Assembly (NCBI GenBank): GCA_018335335.1
Contig: JAGXKG010000004.1
Span: 1-36,936, forward strand
DNA: 36,936 bases
Direction of reading: 5' to 3'
DNA from: Candidatus Thorarchaeota archaeon
GTDB lineage: Archaea > Asgardarchaeota > Thorarchaeia > Thorarchaeales > Thorarchaeaceae
A program made the position numbers and the translations under genes. The notes beneath the pieces were generated by a model that saw only the letters and a program-made list of their open reading frames with translations, was not told the DNA's origin and did no database searches. This document shows positions 8,344 to 17,800 of this stretch, in pieces (position 1 is the first letter of the stretch; each line of letters begins with the position of its first letter).

Positions 8344-10176
8344 GTGAGAAACCGGATTGTTTTTACCCTTCTTTTTGTTGGGATTCTATGCCTGTTGCCC
8401 ATGACTCCGAATAGACCGAGGACTCTTGGCGGTCATGTAATGCAGAATAATGAAAAAGCGCTTGCTCAGACGAGCCATGCTCCCTTCAACATCACAAGCA
8501 ATGATGATTTTGCATCGATGGGGTGGCCTGGCTCTGGAACGGAAGAGGATCCATATGTAATAGGTGATATCCTCATAGAAAACGATAGTCTTTGTATCTA
8601 TGTAACCAACACCACGGCGTACTTCAGAATCGTGGATTCACTTTTCAGGGGCACAGGAAATGGAACGGGCATCTGGTTTCAGAATGTTACTCATGCAACA
8701 ATTTCCAACTGTTCAATGGAGCAGTTGAGTCAAGGTATCGATATCTGGGAATGTAACCGCTCCGAAGTGGTTGATTGTGTGTTTGAAGATATGACCGGTA
8801 CAACTTTTTCTGCTTTCGATGTAGAACATTTCAACTTCACCCAAAACGACATGCAGAATGTTGCATGGGGCGTAAGCTTGGGGTACTCTCTGAATGTATC
8901 AGTAACTCATAACCAAATGAGTGATTGCGAGTGGGCAGGAATTTCTGTCCATTCTGATGGGAATGGCTCCGTGATTGCTCATAATGAAGTCGTTGGAGTA
9001 GATGAGGCGGATCTTGGTTGGGGCGCAATATCTGTAGAGTGGGGTTCTAATTGGGTTGTTGAATCAAATACAATAATGGATTCGACAGCAGGTATTGCTC
9101 TCTCATATTCTGATGATAACACGCTCTCAGGTAATACAATACGAAACGTCTCTTCTCCGATATCACTGACAGATTCCAGTTCAAACACAATCGATTCAAA
9201 CACAATTGAGAACTGTCCTTCAGGGATTTACTCACTTGAGGGAGAAGATAATACCATTTCCAACAATGAGTTTGATTCAATATACTATCAAGGGATACAT
9301 CTGCGGTATTCTGTCTCATGCACAATAACTGACAACTCAATGTATCATGGCATAACCATCACTGGGAACTCTCCCTCCTCGTGGAACCATGATGTCACTG
9401 GAAATACGTTGCCAAACGGAGAGCTGATGTATGTATCGGGAAAGAGCGATTTGCTACTTGATGGCTCCAATGTGTCACAGTTGATAATTGCAAATTCCAA
9501 TAATGTGACTGTTGAGAATGCAAAGCTCATTGATACTGTGAGGGGTGCCGCAATAGCATATTCAGAAGGGTGTTCACTCATTGGATCAACAATCATGAGT
9601 AATTTGAATTCGGGAGTCGAGGTATGGTATTGTCAAGATATTGTGCTTGATCAGAACAACATTACAGACAATACCAAGGGGCTGTATGGACGATACGGAG
9701 GCATTGCATTATGGAACTCAGATGGGGTAAACATAACTCGAAGCGTCATCTACAACAATACTGGTCAGGGTATCCGTATGTTCGACTGTGATGACTGTTT
9801 TGTCTATAATAACTGGATTTCCAACAATACAGGTTATGGTATTTATCTGGGGGAAGGCAAAGATAATACCATATTTGGAAATGCTATTGGGTGGAATGAA
9901 GACGGGAATGCCTACGATGATGGAACAGACAACCAGTGGGATAATGGTGAAGATCTCGGAAACTGGTGGAGCAACTACAATGATACAGAAACCTATGAGA
10001 TAGAGGGAGATGCGGACAGTGAAGACAGATATCCCAATTCTCTCAACGAACTTTTCCTCACGATTCCCATTGGGGAAGAAAAGCCCATTGATTGGGCTGT
10101 TCCCGTGATTCTGTTGGTGGGGGTAGCGGCAGTCGTTATCGTAATAGCAGCTCTCATCAAAAGAAGAGGTAGCTAA
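8344..10176 (+). CDS. NosD-like right-handed beta-helix surface protein, membrane-anchored
   Basis: The 610-residue product starts with a signal peptide (NRIVFTLLFVGILCLLPM). The mature part opens with ITSNDDFASMGWPGSGTEED and then runs as parallel beta-helix repeats to about residue 540. These show up as recurring N-x-I/V-x-x-N, S-x-x-N-T-I and SGNTI-type turns (CASH/PbH1 style), for example NTIMDSTAGIALSYSDDNTL. A closing motif, NGEDLGNWWSNYND, is typical of this group. One transmembrane helix (about 586-604) and a short basic tail (KRRGS) anchor it facing outward. N-glycosylation sequons are frequent. Such domains usually bind or process polysaccharide; no catalytic site is evident. The GTG start has a GGGAGATGA ribosome site seven bases upstream. 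The next gene follows after three bases. Confidence 0.82.
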   Translation: MRNRIVFTLLFVGILCLLPMTPNRPRTLGGHVMQNNEKALAQTSHAPFNITSNDDFASMGWPGSGTEEDPYVIGDILIENDSLCIYVTNTTAYFRIVDSLFRGTGNGTGIWFQNVTHATISNCSMEQLSQGIDIWECNRSEVVDCVFEDMTGTTFSAFDVEHFNFTQNDMQNVAWGVSLGYSLNVSVTHNQMSDCEWAGISVHSDGNGSVIAHNEVVGVDEADLGWGAISVEWGSNWVVESNTIMDSTAGIALSYSDDNTLSGNTIRNVSSPISLTDSSSNTIDSNTIENCPSGIYSLEGEDNTISNNEFDSIYYQGIHLRYSVSCTITDNSMYHGITITGNSPSSWNHDVTGNTLPNGELMYVSGKSDLLLDGSNVSQLIIANSNNVTVENAKLIDTVRGAAIAYSEGCSLIGSTIMSNLNSGVEVWYCQDIVLDQNNITDNTKGLYGRYGGIALWNSDGVNITRSVIYNNTGQGIRMFDCDDCFVYNNWISNNTGYGIYLGEGKDNTIFGNAIGWNEDGNAYDDGTDNQWDNGEDLGNWWSNYNDTETYEIEGDADSEDRYPNSLNELFLTIPIGEEKPIDWAVPVILLVGVAAVVIVIAALIKRRGS

Positions 10177-10179
10177 GAC

Positions 10180-11388
10180 ATGAGTGGCCCCCTCGAATCA
10201 AGGTCCACCATAATTGCTATACTATCAATTGCACATCTGCTAGTCTTTGTTATGCCGGGAGTTATTGCAACTGGACCATTACCACCTGAAATGGATGTTT
10301 CTCAGAACTACGATGAACATGAAGCTATAACTATTGCAGACGAATCTGATTTCACATTATACGGGTTTACAGGAGCTGGAATTGCTGAAAATCCCTATAT
10401 TATTCAAAATCTCAGCATTGTTTCGAATACGTACTGCATTTCTGTTGATTTATCGTATGAAGACCTCCACTTCGAAATAAAGAACTGCTATTTGCGTTCA
10501 ACTGGCGACTATGTTTCCTGTGTGTACATCAGAGATTCAGTCAATTTTTCTTTGAATGGCTTGTATGTTGAAGATGGTACGTACGGGATTAACTTGGAAC
10601 ACTGTCAATTTGCCAATATTACCGCCTGCAGAGTCTTTGACGCAGGTACGAACTACCACATGCGGGGTTGCGAGTACATAGAAATGGAATCCTGTGTATC
10701 CGCAGCTGGGACTACTGGTGTCGACATCTCAAACACTTACATGTCTGAATATGTCAATAATCGTTTCTATTCAAACACTAACCTTGGCATGCTAATCGAG
10801 AACTATTCCCACAATAATACAATTTATGGGAATTATTTCGGCTGGAATGTACCTCTTTTGGAGGCCTTAGAACCTGAATATGTTGAAGATAATGGCTACA
10901 ATAATTCCTGGGATGACGGTGTATCACAAGGGAATTACTACTCCGACTATGATGGGTCTGGCTTGAAGGAAATCCAGGGAGATGCTGATGCTGTAGATCA
11001 TTTCCCGTCCCGGCTTGATGATTCAGTAGCACCAGAAATTGAGCCTGTGAGTGATATTCATCTCGCTGTTGATGAGCAAGACACAACCGTAGTTGCGGAA
11101 GCTTCGGATGAGTTCCCTCTCACCTTTCAATGGTATCTTGATGGTGCTATCCATGATGAGGGATACTGGATGTTCGATGCTGTTGCCACAGAGGTAGAGG
11201 TAACTGAATATGGGTCTCACAATCTTACAATTCTATTCACAGATGCAGCTGGAAATTCTGCTTCTGCCGAAATCGAGATTCAGAAAGATGCTCCATTTCC
11301 TTGGCACATAGGAATAGCCGTAGCTGCTGCAGCTGTGATTTCAGTACTCGTACTCGTCGAGATTCGTGATCGCAGACTGGCCTCCTAA
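10180..11388 (+). CDS. Second beta-helix surface protein with Ig-like domain and membrane anchor
   Basis: The 402-residue product repeats the architecture of its upstream neighbour on a smaller scale. It has a signal peptide (about residues 9-32, IIAILSIAHLLVFVMPGV) and an entry motif ADESDFTLYGFTGAGIAENP. A shorter beta-helix ends in NNSWDDGVSQGNYYSDYDG at about 245-263. An Ig/PKD-like beta-sandwich follows at about 280-370, then a transmembrane helix (about 375-393) and a short charged tail. It begins three bases after the preceding stop, with AGAGGTAGC upstream as ribosome site, so the two are one operon and probably work at the same surface. No enzyme active site is visible, and glycan binding is an inference from the fold. 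Confidence 0.8.
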   Translation: MSGPLESRSTIIAILSIAHLLVFVMPGVIATGPLPPEMDVSQNYDEHEAITIADESDFTLYGFTGAGIAENPYIIQNLSIVSNTYCISVDLSYEDLHFEIKNCYLRSTGDYVSCVYIRDSVNFSLNGLYVEDGTYGINLEHCQFANITACRVFDAGTNYHMRGCEYIEMESCVSAAGTTGVDISNTYMSEYVNNRFYSNTNLGMLIENYSHNNTIYGNYFGWNVPLLEALEPEYVEDNGYNNSWDDGVSQGNYYSDYDGSGLKEIQGDADAVDHFPSRLDDSVAPEIEPVSDIHLAVDEQDTTVVAEASDEFPLTFQWYLDGAIHDEGYWMFDAVATEVEVTEYGSHNLTILFTDAAGNSASAEIEIQKDAPFPWHIGIAVAAAAVISVLVLVEIRDRRLAS

Positions 11389-11390
11389 CA

Positions 11391-11415
11391 CCTTCAAGCA
11401 CCTGGTGGGTGAAGG
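11391..11415. terminator. Hairpin between convergent genes
   Basis: CCTTCA (11391-11396) pairs with TGAAGG (11410-11415) around an inner CAC/GTG stem. It lies between the beta-helix operon and the convergent small membrane-protein gene and could terminate either. There is no long T-run. Confidence 0.35.
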
Positions 11416-11444
11416 AATCACCTGCCATCGTTCCATCTTCTTGG

Positions 11445-11654
11445 TTACTCCATATCCGCTGAAGCAAACGCTATGATACAGACTGCTACAATCAAACCAA
11501 TAATCATTGTCCCGGGCACTACTGTCCAGAAGGCTTCTTCGAAGTTTCCACCGAAGTTAGCGCTTATGCTTCCGAAAGCTACTGCGAATATGACACCAAG
11601 AAAAATAGCTACGATGATGTAGCAACCCCCTAAGACTTTTGTTTTTGATGTCAT
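11445..11654 (-). CDS. Small two-helix membrane protein
   Basis: The 69-residue product has two clear hydrophobic helices: about residues 9-28 (GGCYIIVAIFLGVIFAVAFG) and about 44-65 (VVPGTMIIGLIVAVCIIAFA). They are joined by a short loop with NFGGNFEEAFW. Family and role are not recognised. The start is well supported: AGGA lies six bases before the ATG, and a TATATATTT box (complement of 11687-11695) stands about 35 bases upstream. It ends close to the convergent beta-helix operon and appears monocistronic. Confidence 0.6.
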   Translation of the reverse strand: MTSKTKVLGGCYIIVAIFLGVIFAVAFGSISANFGGNFEEAFWTVVPGTMIIGLIVAVCIIAFASADME

Positions 11655-11686
11655 CGGAATCCTATTTCTGCTCGAATTCTTGCCTC

Positions 11687-11696
11687 AAATATATAG
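11687..11696 (-). promoter_or_regulatory. TATA box of the small membrane-protein gene
   Basis: Read on the minus strand, this is CTATATATTT, centred about 37 bases before the ATG at 11654. That is the usual distance for an archaeal promoter with a short leader. Confidence 0.5.
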
Positions 11697-11799
11697 CCTT
11701 CACCAGTATAGAGTATCGATTAATTGTCTAATTGAGAGATTCTTCTCGGCGAATGATTATACCCTCTCCGCCGTAACTCTTGATTCGGCTTCTTCATCA

Positions 11800-11943
11800 C
11801 TATTCTAACATCACAAACACATGGCCACATTTCGGGCATTTATGGTGCGTCCTTTTGATTCCACCAGTTCGTACCTCTACAAGGTTTTCCGGTTCGGTGT
11901 GTACATCACAATGTGGGCATTTGATGCCCCCTCCTTTATTCAT
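11800..11943 (-). CDS. 47-residue zinc-ribbon protein
   Basis: Read on the minus strand from ATG 11943, this short frame gives a compact two-knuckle zinc ribbon: CPHC at residues 9-12 and CPKCGH at 36-41, separated by 23 residues that include EVRTGGIKRTHHK. The four cysteines should bind one zinc ion. AGAGGAA and AAAGG lie just upstream of the ATG as ribosome sites. Proteins of this kind act in transcription, RNA or ribosome-associated roles; here no specific function can be assigned. It is divergent from the CopB-type ATPase (157 bases between the starts), so a shared control region is possible. It was judged real because all four cysteines sit in canonical CPxC knuckles in an otherwise empty gap. 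Confidence 0.65.
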   Translation of the reverse strand: MNKGGGIKCPHCDVHTEPENLVEVRTGGIKRTHHKCPKCGHVFVMLE

Positions 11944-12061
11944 CGCCTTTATTCCTCTAGTATTCTGTTATTCCCATGTATCCTCCTACGTTCTCTGCAA
12001 TACCCCTTGCTAATAGTGGATTAGCACGCTACTCTACTGATTAGACCGGGCTTAACAATAA

Positions 12062-12069
12062 TTTATATG
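12062..12069 (+). promoter_or_regulatory. TATA box of the CopB-type ATPase gene
   Basis: TTTATATG lies 32-39 bases before the first ATG. The expected transcript start near 12090 would leave a very short leader, with GGGAG (12095-12099) at its head. Confidence 0.45.
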
Positions 12070-12100
12070 TACTTGGCTGGAATGACTATTTCTTGGGAGC

Positions 12101-14131
12101 ATGCGAGAAATGCCTGAAAACGGTGAAAACACCCCAAAAGGCCATCAAAATGAAGGTAGACAACATAATCAAGAGGACCACCATCGAAAGATGATGCGGG
12201 ATTTCAAACGACGTTTCTTTGGTTCACTTGTAGTCACAGTTCCAATTCTGGCATTATCTCCTACCGTTCAAGCTTTCCTTGGAATTGAATTCCAGTTTCC
12301 GGGATCGTTGTTTGTTCTGTTTGGTATCTCGGCAGTGGTCTACTTCTGGGGTGGATATCCATTTCTCAAGGGCCTTGTTGATGAGATTCAAGATGGACAA
12401 CCGGGAATGATGACACTAATCTCCGTTGCAATCACAGTGGCATTCGCATATAGTTCTGCTGTGGTCTTTGGCCTTCCGGGTTCGTTGTTCTTCTGGGAAC
12501 TTGTCACGCTAATCGATATCATGTTACTCGGGCACTGGATTGAGATGCGGTCAGTCTTGGGAGCCTCTCGCGCACTGGAGGAGCTTGTGAAGGTTCTGCC
12601 GTCAGATGCCCATCTTGTGAAGGATGGTTCAATTGAAGATGTGAGTGTTGAGGAATTAGAGCCTGGAGATATTGTGCTTGTTCGTCCAGCTGAGAAGATT
12701 CCCGTTGATGGAATCATAGTCGAAGGGGCATCAAATGTCAACCAGGCTATGCTTACTGGCGAGTCTAAGCCCGTTTCCAAATCAGAGGGAGACGAGGTTA
12801 TTGGAGGCTCAATCAATCAGGAAGGATCGCTACGGATAGAAGTCCAGAAGACAGGCAAAGATACCTATCTAAATCAAGTTGTTGACATGGTTCGCGAAGC
12901 ACAAGCAAGCAAATCAAAGACCCAGGATTTGGCAAATCGAGCTGCTTTCTGGCTGACTCTCATCTCTCTCTCAGTTGGAACCTTTACCCTTGCATCATGG
13001 GTGTTGCTAGGAGCGAATTTCGGCTTTGCTATTGAGCGAGCAGCTACGGTAATGGTCATAACTTGCCCCCATGCTCTTGGTTTAGCCATTCCGCTTGTGG
13101 TAGCCGTATCAACCTCTCTAGCTGCCAAGTCTGGCCTTCTTATTCGCGATAGACAGGCCTTTGAACGTGCCCGTGACATAGAAGCAGTCATGTTCGACAA
13201 AACTGGTACGCTAACAGAGGGCTCCTTTGGGGTTACAGATATCATCTCGCTTGGTGATATGAGTGAAGAAGAGCTCCTTCAGAAAGCGGCATCTATAGAA
13301 ACACATTCAGAGCATCTCTTGGCTCGGGGTATTACGGAGAGCGCGAAGGGTCGCGATTTACCGCTACTTGATGTTGATGATTTTGAAGCCATTCCAGGAA
13401 AAGGTGTAGCTGGAGTAGTAGAAGGTGAAGAAATCAAAATCATAAGCCCCGAGTACCTCAAAGAACTAACGGGGGGATTCGAAAATGAAAAGATTGAGTC
13501 TGTTGAACAACAGCGTAAGACCGTTGTCTACATTGTGAAAAACAAAGAACCAATCGGAGCATTAGCGCTGGCTGACAGAATACGAGCCGAATCGCGTGAA
13601 GCTATCGATGCTCTGAAGGCACAAGGAATCAAGTGTCTTATGTTGACAGGAGATAACAAACATGTGGCGGAATGGGTAGCAGAAGAGCTTGGTCTTGACG
13701 ATTTCTATGCTGAAGTCCTTCCAGATGAGAAAGCAGACCAAATCAAGAAGGCCCAAGAAGCATATGGTTCGGTTGCTATGGTTGGGGATGGTGTTAATGA
13801 TGCTCCTGCACTTGCCCAAGCTGATGTGGGGATTGCCATTGGTGCTGGGACCGACGTTGCGGTAGAAACCGCAGACATAGTCCTCGTGAAGAACGACCCT
13901 CGAGATGTGGTGGATATCCTCGGTCTCTCCAAGCGAACCTATTCAAAAATGATTCAGAATCTTGCGTGGGCAACAGGATACAATGTTTTGGCAATACCAT
14001 TAGCAGCAGGCATACTTGCAGGTTTTGGCGTCCTTCCCGGGCCTGCCTTTGGGGCGATTGTAATGAGCCTCAGCACCGTTATTGTTGCGGTAAATGCTAT
14101 GCGTCTCGAAACGCCTGTAGCACATGGCTAG
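12101..14131 (+). CDS. copB: P1B-type heavy-metal ATPase, CopB subgroup (CPH motif)
   Basis: The 676-residue product is a complete P-type ATPase. It has a His/Asn/Glu-rich soluble N-terminus (about residues 1-32, GHQNEGRQHNQEDHHRK) in place of a CxxC heavy-metal domain, then membrane helices. The actuator domain contains the TGES loop, followed by the CPH motif (Cys322-Pro-His324) in the metal-carrying helix. Further on are the phosphorylated Asp366 in DKTGTLTEG, an HSEHLLARGI-type nucleotide-binding element, and GDGVNDAPAL (562-571). CPH together with a His-rich tail marks the CopB group, which exports copper (often reported as Cu2+ and Cu+) across the cytoplasmic membrane. The first ATG (12101) sits almost on the GGGAG ribosome site. 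The ATG at 12110, ten bases from it, may be the true start and would drop three residues. Confidence 0.88.
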   Translation: MREMPENGENTPKGHQNEGRQHNQEDHHRKMMRDFKRRFFGSLVVTVPILALSPTVQAFLGIEFQFPGSLFVLFGISAVVYFWGGYPFLKGLVDEIQDGQPGMMTLISVAITVAFAYSSAVVFGLPGSLFFWELVTLIDIMLLGHWIEMRSVLGASRALEELVKVLPSDAHLVKDGSIEDVSVEELEPGDIVLVRPAEKIPVDGIIVEGASNVNQAMLTGESKPVSKSEGDEVIGGSINQEGSLRIEVQKTGKDTYLNQVVDMVREAQASKSKTQDLANRAAFWLTLISLSVGTFTLASWVLLGANFGFAIERAATVMVITCPHALGLAIPLVVAVSTSLAAKSGLLIRDRQAFERARDIEAVMFDKTGTLTEGSFGVTDIISLGDMSEEELLQKAASIETHSEHLLARGITESAKGRDLPLLDVDDFEAIPGKGVAGVVEGEEIKIISPEYLKELTGGFENEKIESVEQQRKTVVYIVKNKEPIGALALADRIRAESREAIDALKAQGIKCLMLTGDNKHVAEWVAEELGLDDFYAEVLPDEKADQIKKAQEAYGSVAMVGDGVNDAPALAQADVGIAIGAGTDVAVETADIVLVKNDPRDVVDILGLSKRTYSKMIQNLAWATGYNVLAIPLAAGILAGFGVLPGPAFGAIVMSLSTVIVAVNAMRLETPVAHG

Positions 14132-14183
14132 ATTAGACTTTGAAAGGTGGCTTTTTCATGAATTCCGTACAGCCTATTCTCTC

Positions 14184-14741
14184 TCATGTTTGCTTCAGTC
14201 TCTCATGAACAGCTATCTCCAGTATCCACACAATGGGCGCAAGAACTACAAAAACGAATCCAAGCCCTATAATTAGCGAATCCAGTCTTGCTATGTAAAA
14301 GAACACGGCAAATAAGGCCGGCAGAAATAGAGTGGTGAAACACTCTGTATCAAGCTCCCACTGATGCTCACCTAGCAGGTCTGTCATTGAATAGCGACAA
14401 GGTATCCAAAATAGAACTATGGTCGCTGGTACGAGCAGGAAAATCCAGTTATCCCACACTAGAAACGGCATAGTCCCTTCTGTTCTTTTCAGAAGAATGG
14501 AAATAGGAAGATACACATATTCTGTGACCAAAACCCTATCTGCACCGCCACTTAAGGTATCGTGATGAAGATTCAAAGAAGTGAGGGTGAACCATGGGAA
14601 GAAGATGCTTAATGTCAAGAGCACCACTGGAGCAAACCGTGGATTGGTGAAAATTCTCTTTATATCATGGGTTAAAGCCACAAAAGCTACCACCAAGATA
14701 TGTCTTGATATCAGCTTCGGATGTGCTGATTGTTGTTTCAT
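14184..14741 (-). CDS. Four-helix integral membrane protein of unknown family
   Basis: The 185-residue product has four probable helices: about residues 37-56 (FAPVVLLTLSIFFPWFTLT), 98-114 (IFLLVPATIVLFWIPC), 137-152 (FTTLFLPALFAVFFYIA) and 155-177 (SLIIGLGFVFVVLAPIVWIL). Between the first two is a loop of about 40 residues containing HHDTLSGG, probably outside. The ends are basic and cytoplasmic. The family is not recognised. It converges on the CopB-type gene with a 52-base gap and lies 109 bases downstream of the 1956-residue surface-protein gene on the same strand. It has its own ATG but no strong ribosome site. A role linked to the giant surface proteins is possible only by proximity. 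Confidence 0.6.
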   Translation of the reverse strand: MKQQSAHPKLISRHILVVAFVALTHDIKRIFTNPRFAPVVLLTLSIFFPWFTLTSLNLHHDTLSGGADRVLVTEYVYLPISILLKRTEGTMPFLVWDNWIFLLVPATIVLFWIPCRYSMTDLLGEHQWELDTECFTTLFLPALFAVFFYIARLDSLIIGLGFVFVVLAPIVWILEIAVHERLKQT

Positions 14742-14850
14742 GTGTTACTGCCACACTCTTTTTCACATGAATTCTGTTTAATCTTTTGTCTGGACCACTT
14801 ATTATTGACTCTCACGTACTGAACCAAGGCAACTGGTTACTCCAGAAATT

Positions 14851-17800
14851 TCAAAGCGTATCCGGAGCGCCCTCATCTTTTTCTGCTATTGCACCGTTTT
14901 GTAATGCATCCATTATGATTGAATAGGCCTTTCGTTCTTCAATGCCGCGTGTTGCCAGACTCTGAACTAGATTTTGCAGAAGAAATCCATCCGACTCGAT
15001 TCCCTCCATCTCCTCCTCCACGAATTGCAATTCGTCTGGGAGATTTGATACATCGATCACTCTATGTTTCTTCAACAGGCTTGCATCCATGATGTCATCA
15101 AACAACCTATCAAACTGTTTCTTGGTTTCAGAATCAAGCACTTCGGATGGTGTCCCTTGGTAGACATCCTTCCAGATAGAAGCGACTTCTTGAGCAAATA
15201 GTTTCATCTTCTCCTTTTGTGAGTCACTCGGCTCTCGCAAAACAATGAATGCGCATATGAGATTCTTAGTGGCTACTATCCGGATTAAATCGGATATGGG
15301 GGTTACATCCCACTCCTCATAGGGAGACGCAAGATCAAATTCCGCTTTGAATTGAGTTATCGCCGATATGAATGCCGAAATCACCGTATCATCAAGACCC
15401 TTCTTGATAATTCGTGAATAAAGCGGAACACCACTCTTTGTGTGAAGGATCAATACTCCGAGCAGATTCTGTGCATCCGCGAAAATTCTCTTGATGCGGT
15501 TTTGCTCACTAATCTCCTCTCGCTTCTTTCTTCTGTAAATCACATAGGCTCCATAGGCAACAACCAGTCCCACTCCTATGATAGAGGGTGGTAATACGTA
15601 TGTCGTGACAAATCGACTCATTATTTCTCCTTCACTCAAGTATGGAGTTAAGGCATACGTCCCAGAACTTTCTTCCATGAAGTGGTTGGGTTTATCCATT
15701 CTGATTTCGAGATGATAGTCTTGGTTATCTGCGGATGGCATTGTGAAGATAGCCACATATATGCCGTTACTTCCTTCAGAGAAAGCCCCTTGTTCCATCA
15801 ATCCGCTTTCTGAGCCGAATATCAGATAGGTGACCGTAGCGTTTGAAACGGGTCTATTCATATCTTTCTCGTAAATCCGAATTCGTAGGGTCTTCTCCCT
15901 TCCTGCAATGTCAGTCAATTCGTCAAGAATTGAAATACTGACTGGAACCTCGTCAACCCTGAACTGAAGCGTTGAGCTACCTGCCACATATCCTGTTTTG
16001 GAGAACGTGAAGATAGCCGAATGAGCGCCAAGACTTGTTGGGGTCAGGTTGATTCTGTACAACCCTGCTCCTTGATAGAACACCTGAATCCAATCGCTAT
16101 CAATTCCCGATACGGAAATATCTGCCTCACTGATACCTGTTCGATTCGCATCAATAAGATAGTAGTAGTCTAAGCTGTATGTATGATTGTATAGAAGATC
16201 GTCTTGTAAAGTTAAGTCCGTGATTCTAGTGTCGATATTCTCTACCGTCAGTTTGAATTCACGTATTTTGGATTCGTGATTCTCTTTGTTCACTTCGATG
16301 TTAATGGTCCAGGATCCTGTGCAACAGGTGTCAAATATGACATTGTATATTTCGCCAGAAGCCGTAATGGCGAAAGAGGGACCATATGGTTGAATCAGGG
16401 CAATACTGACATTAGCTCCTGTGATATTTTGATTCAAATCCGTCCGGGCGTACACCATTTCTAGATTGAATGGTTCAGAGAAGTTCACCGCTGCTGATCC
16501 ACTACTTCGTAGGAATTCGAGATTGGTTGGTATCTCTTTCACAAACAAGCTGAAACCAACTGTGGAATTCTGATAATTGGTCAGACTGGCTCTTAGTAGA
16601 ATCGAATACGACCCAATTTCGCTTGGATCAAGAATGACTTGGTATACTCCATCACCCAGTTCCTTGATATCTGAAACACCCAGCCCTCCAGGAGCATTCA
16701 ACACTGATATAGTGGCATTCTCAAGCCTATTGAGATCCTCATCTACAAATGTTAGGTTTACCGTCTGGGTCAAATCAAAGGCGATTGTGTTTGATGTTGT
16801 TGAAGACGTAAGGCTCGTAGGTATTTCACTTATTGTCAAAGAGAAGGTCGTGAATTGCGTCTTATGATTCGTGAGATTTGCTTTAACGACAATCGTGTAC
16901 GTATCGGCCAAAGTGGATGTTAGAAGAATGCTGTAGTATCCATCATCAAGTTCTTCGGTTGTACCGATACTTATCCCGATTTCTGGTGATACACTGGAAA
17001 CCGTGACGTTGGCACCGAACAAACCGTATCCTGAGCTGTTAACATATCTTACAACCAGGTTGTATGACTGACCAAATCGTATGCTGTCCGCTGTTCCATT
17101 CTGACGAATCAGTGTTGTGCCAACCTCGTCAACATTCAGTGAGAATGAATCATAGCCCGACAGGTAATTCCCCTTCGAGGCTGAGAACGTTAGAAGATAT
17201 GATCCAAAGAGCATTGGTCTGATGATCAGTGAATAATTACCATCACCATAATCGTTAGCAGTAGAGATGTCTAGCTCTGCAGGCGGGTTCTCAGCTGTGA
17301 TAGTGGCCCCTGGCACCCCTGTTCCGAACTCGTCCTTGAAAACAAGCCCAAGCATGAGTTGCTCTTCAACTGAAATCGTCACGCTTGATACATTGAGGGT
17401 CAACGAAGTAGGAATCTCGGTGACGGTGAGCGTGAAGGTTGCGTATTGCACCTTGTGATTCGTGTAATTGGCTTCTATGAGTGTATTATATGTGTCAGTT
17501 GATGTTGCATTCAAAAGAATGGAATAGTATCCTTCTCCCAAGTCTTGAGTAGTGCCAACACCCAACCCGGTTTCGGGTGTCACACTCACAATTGATACCT
17601 GGGCTTCTTCAATACCATAGCCCGAACTATTTACGTAGCGCACAACAAGATTGTATGTCTCTCCAAAAGATAATGTGACTGCTGTCCCATTCTCTCGAGT
17701 CAGACTTGTATCAACAGCATCAACTACCAGTGAAAAGGAATCTACTGCGCTCTTGTAGTTTGGTTTGGAACCAGAGAATGCTAGTAAATACGTACCGAAA

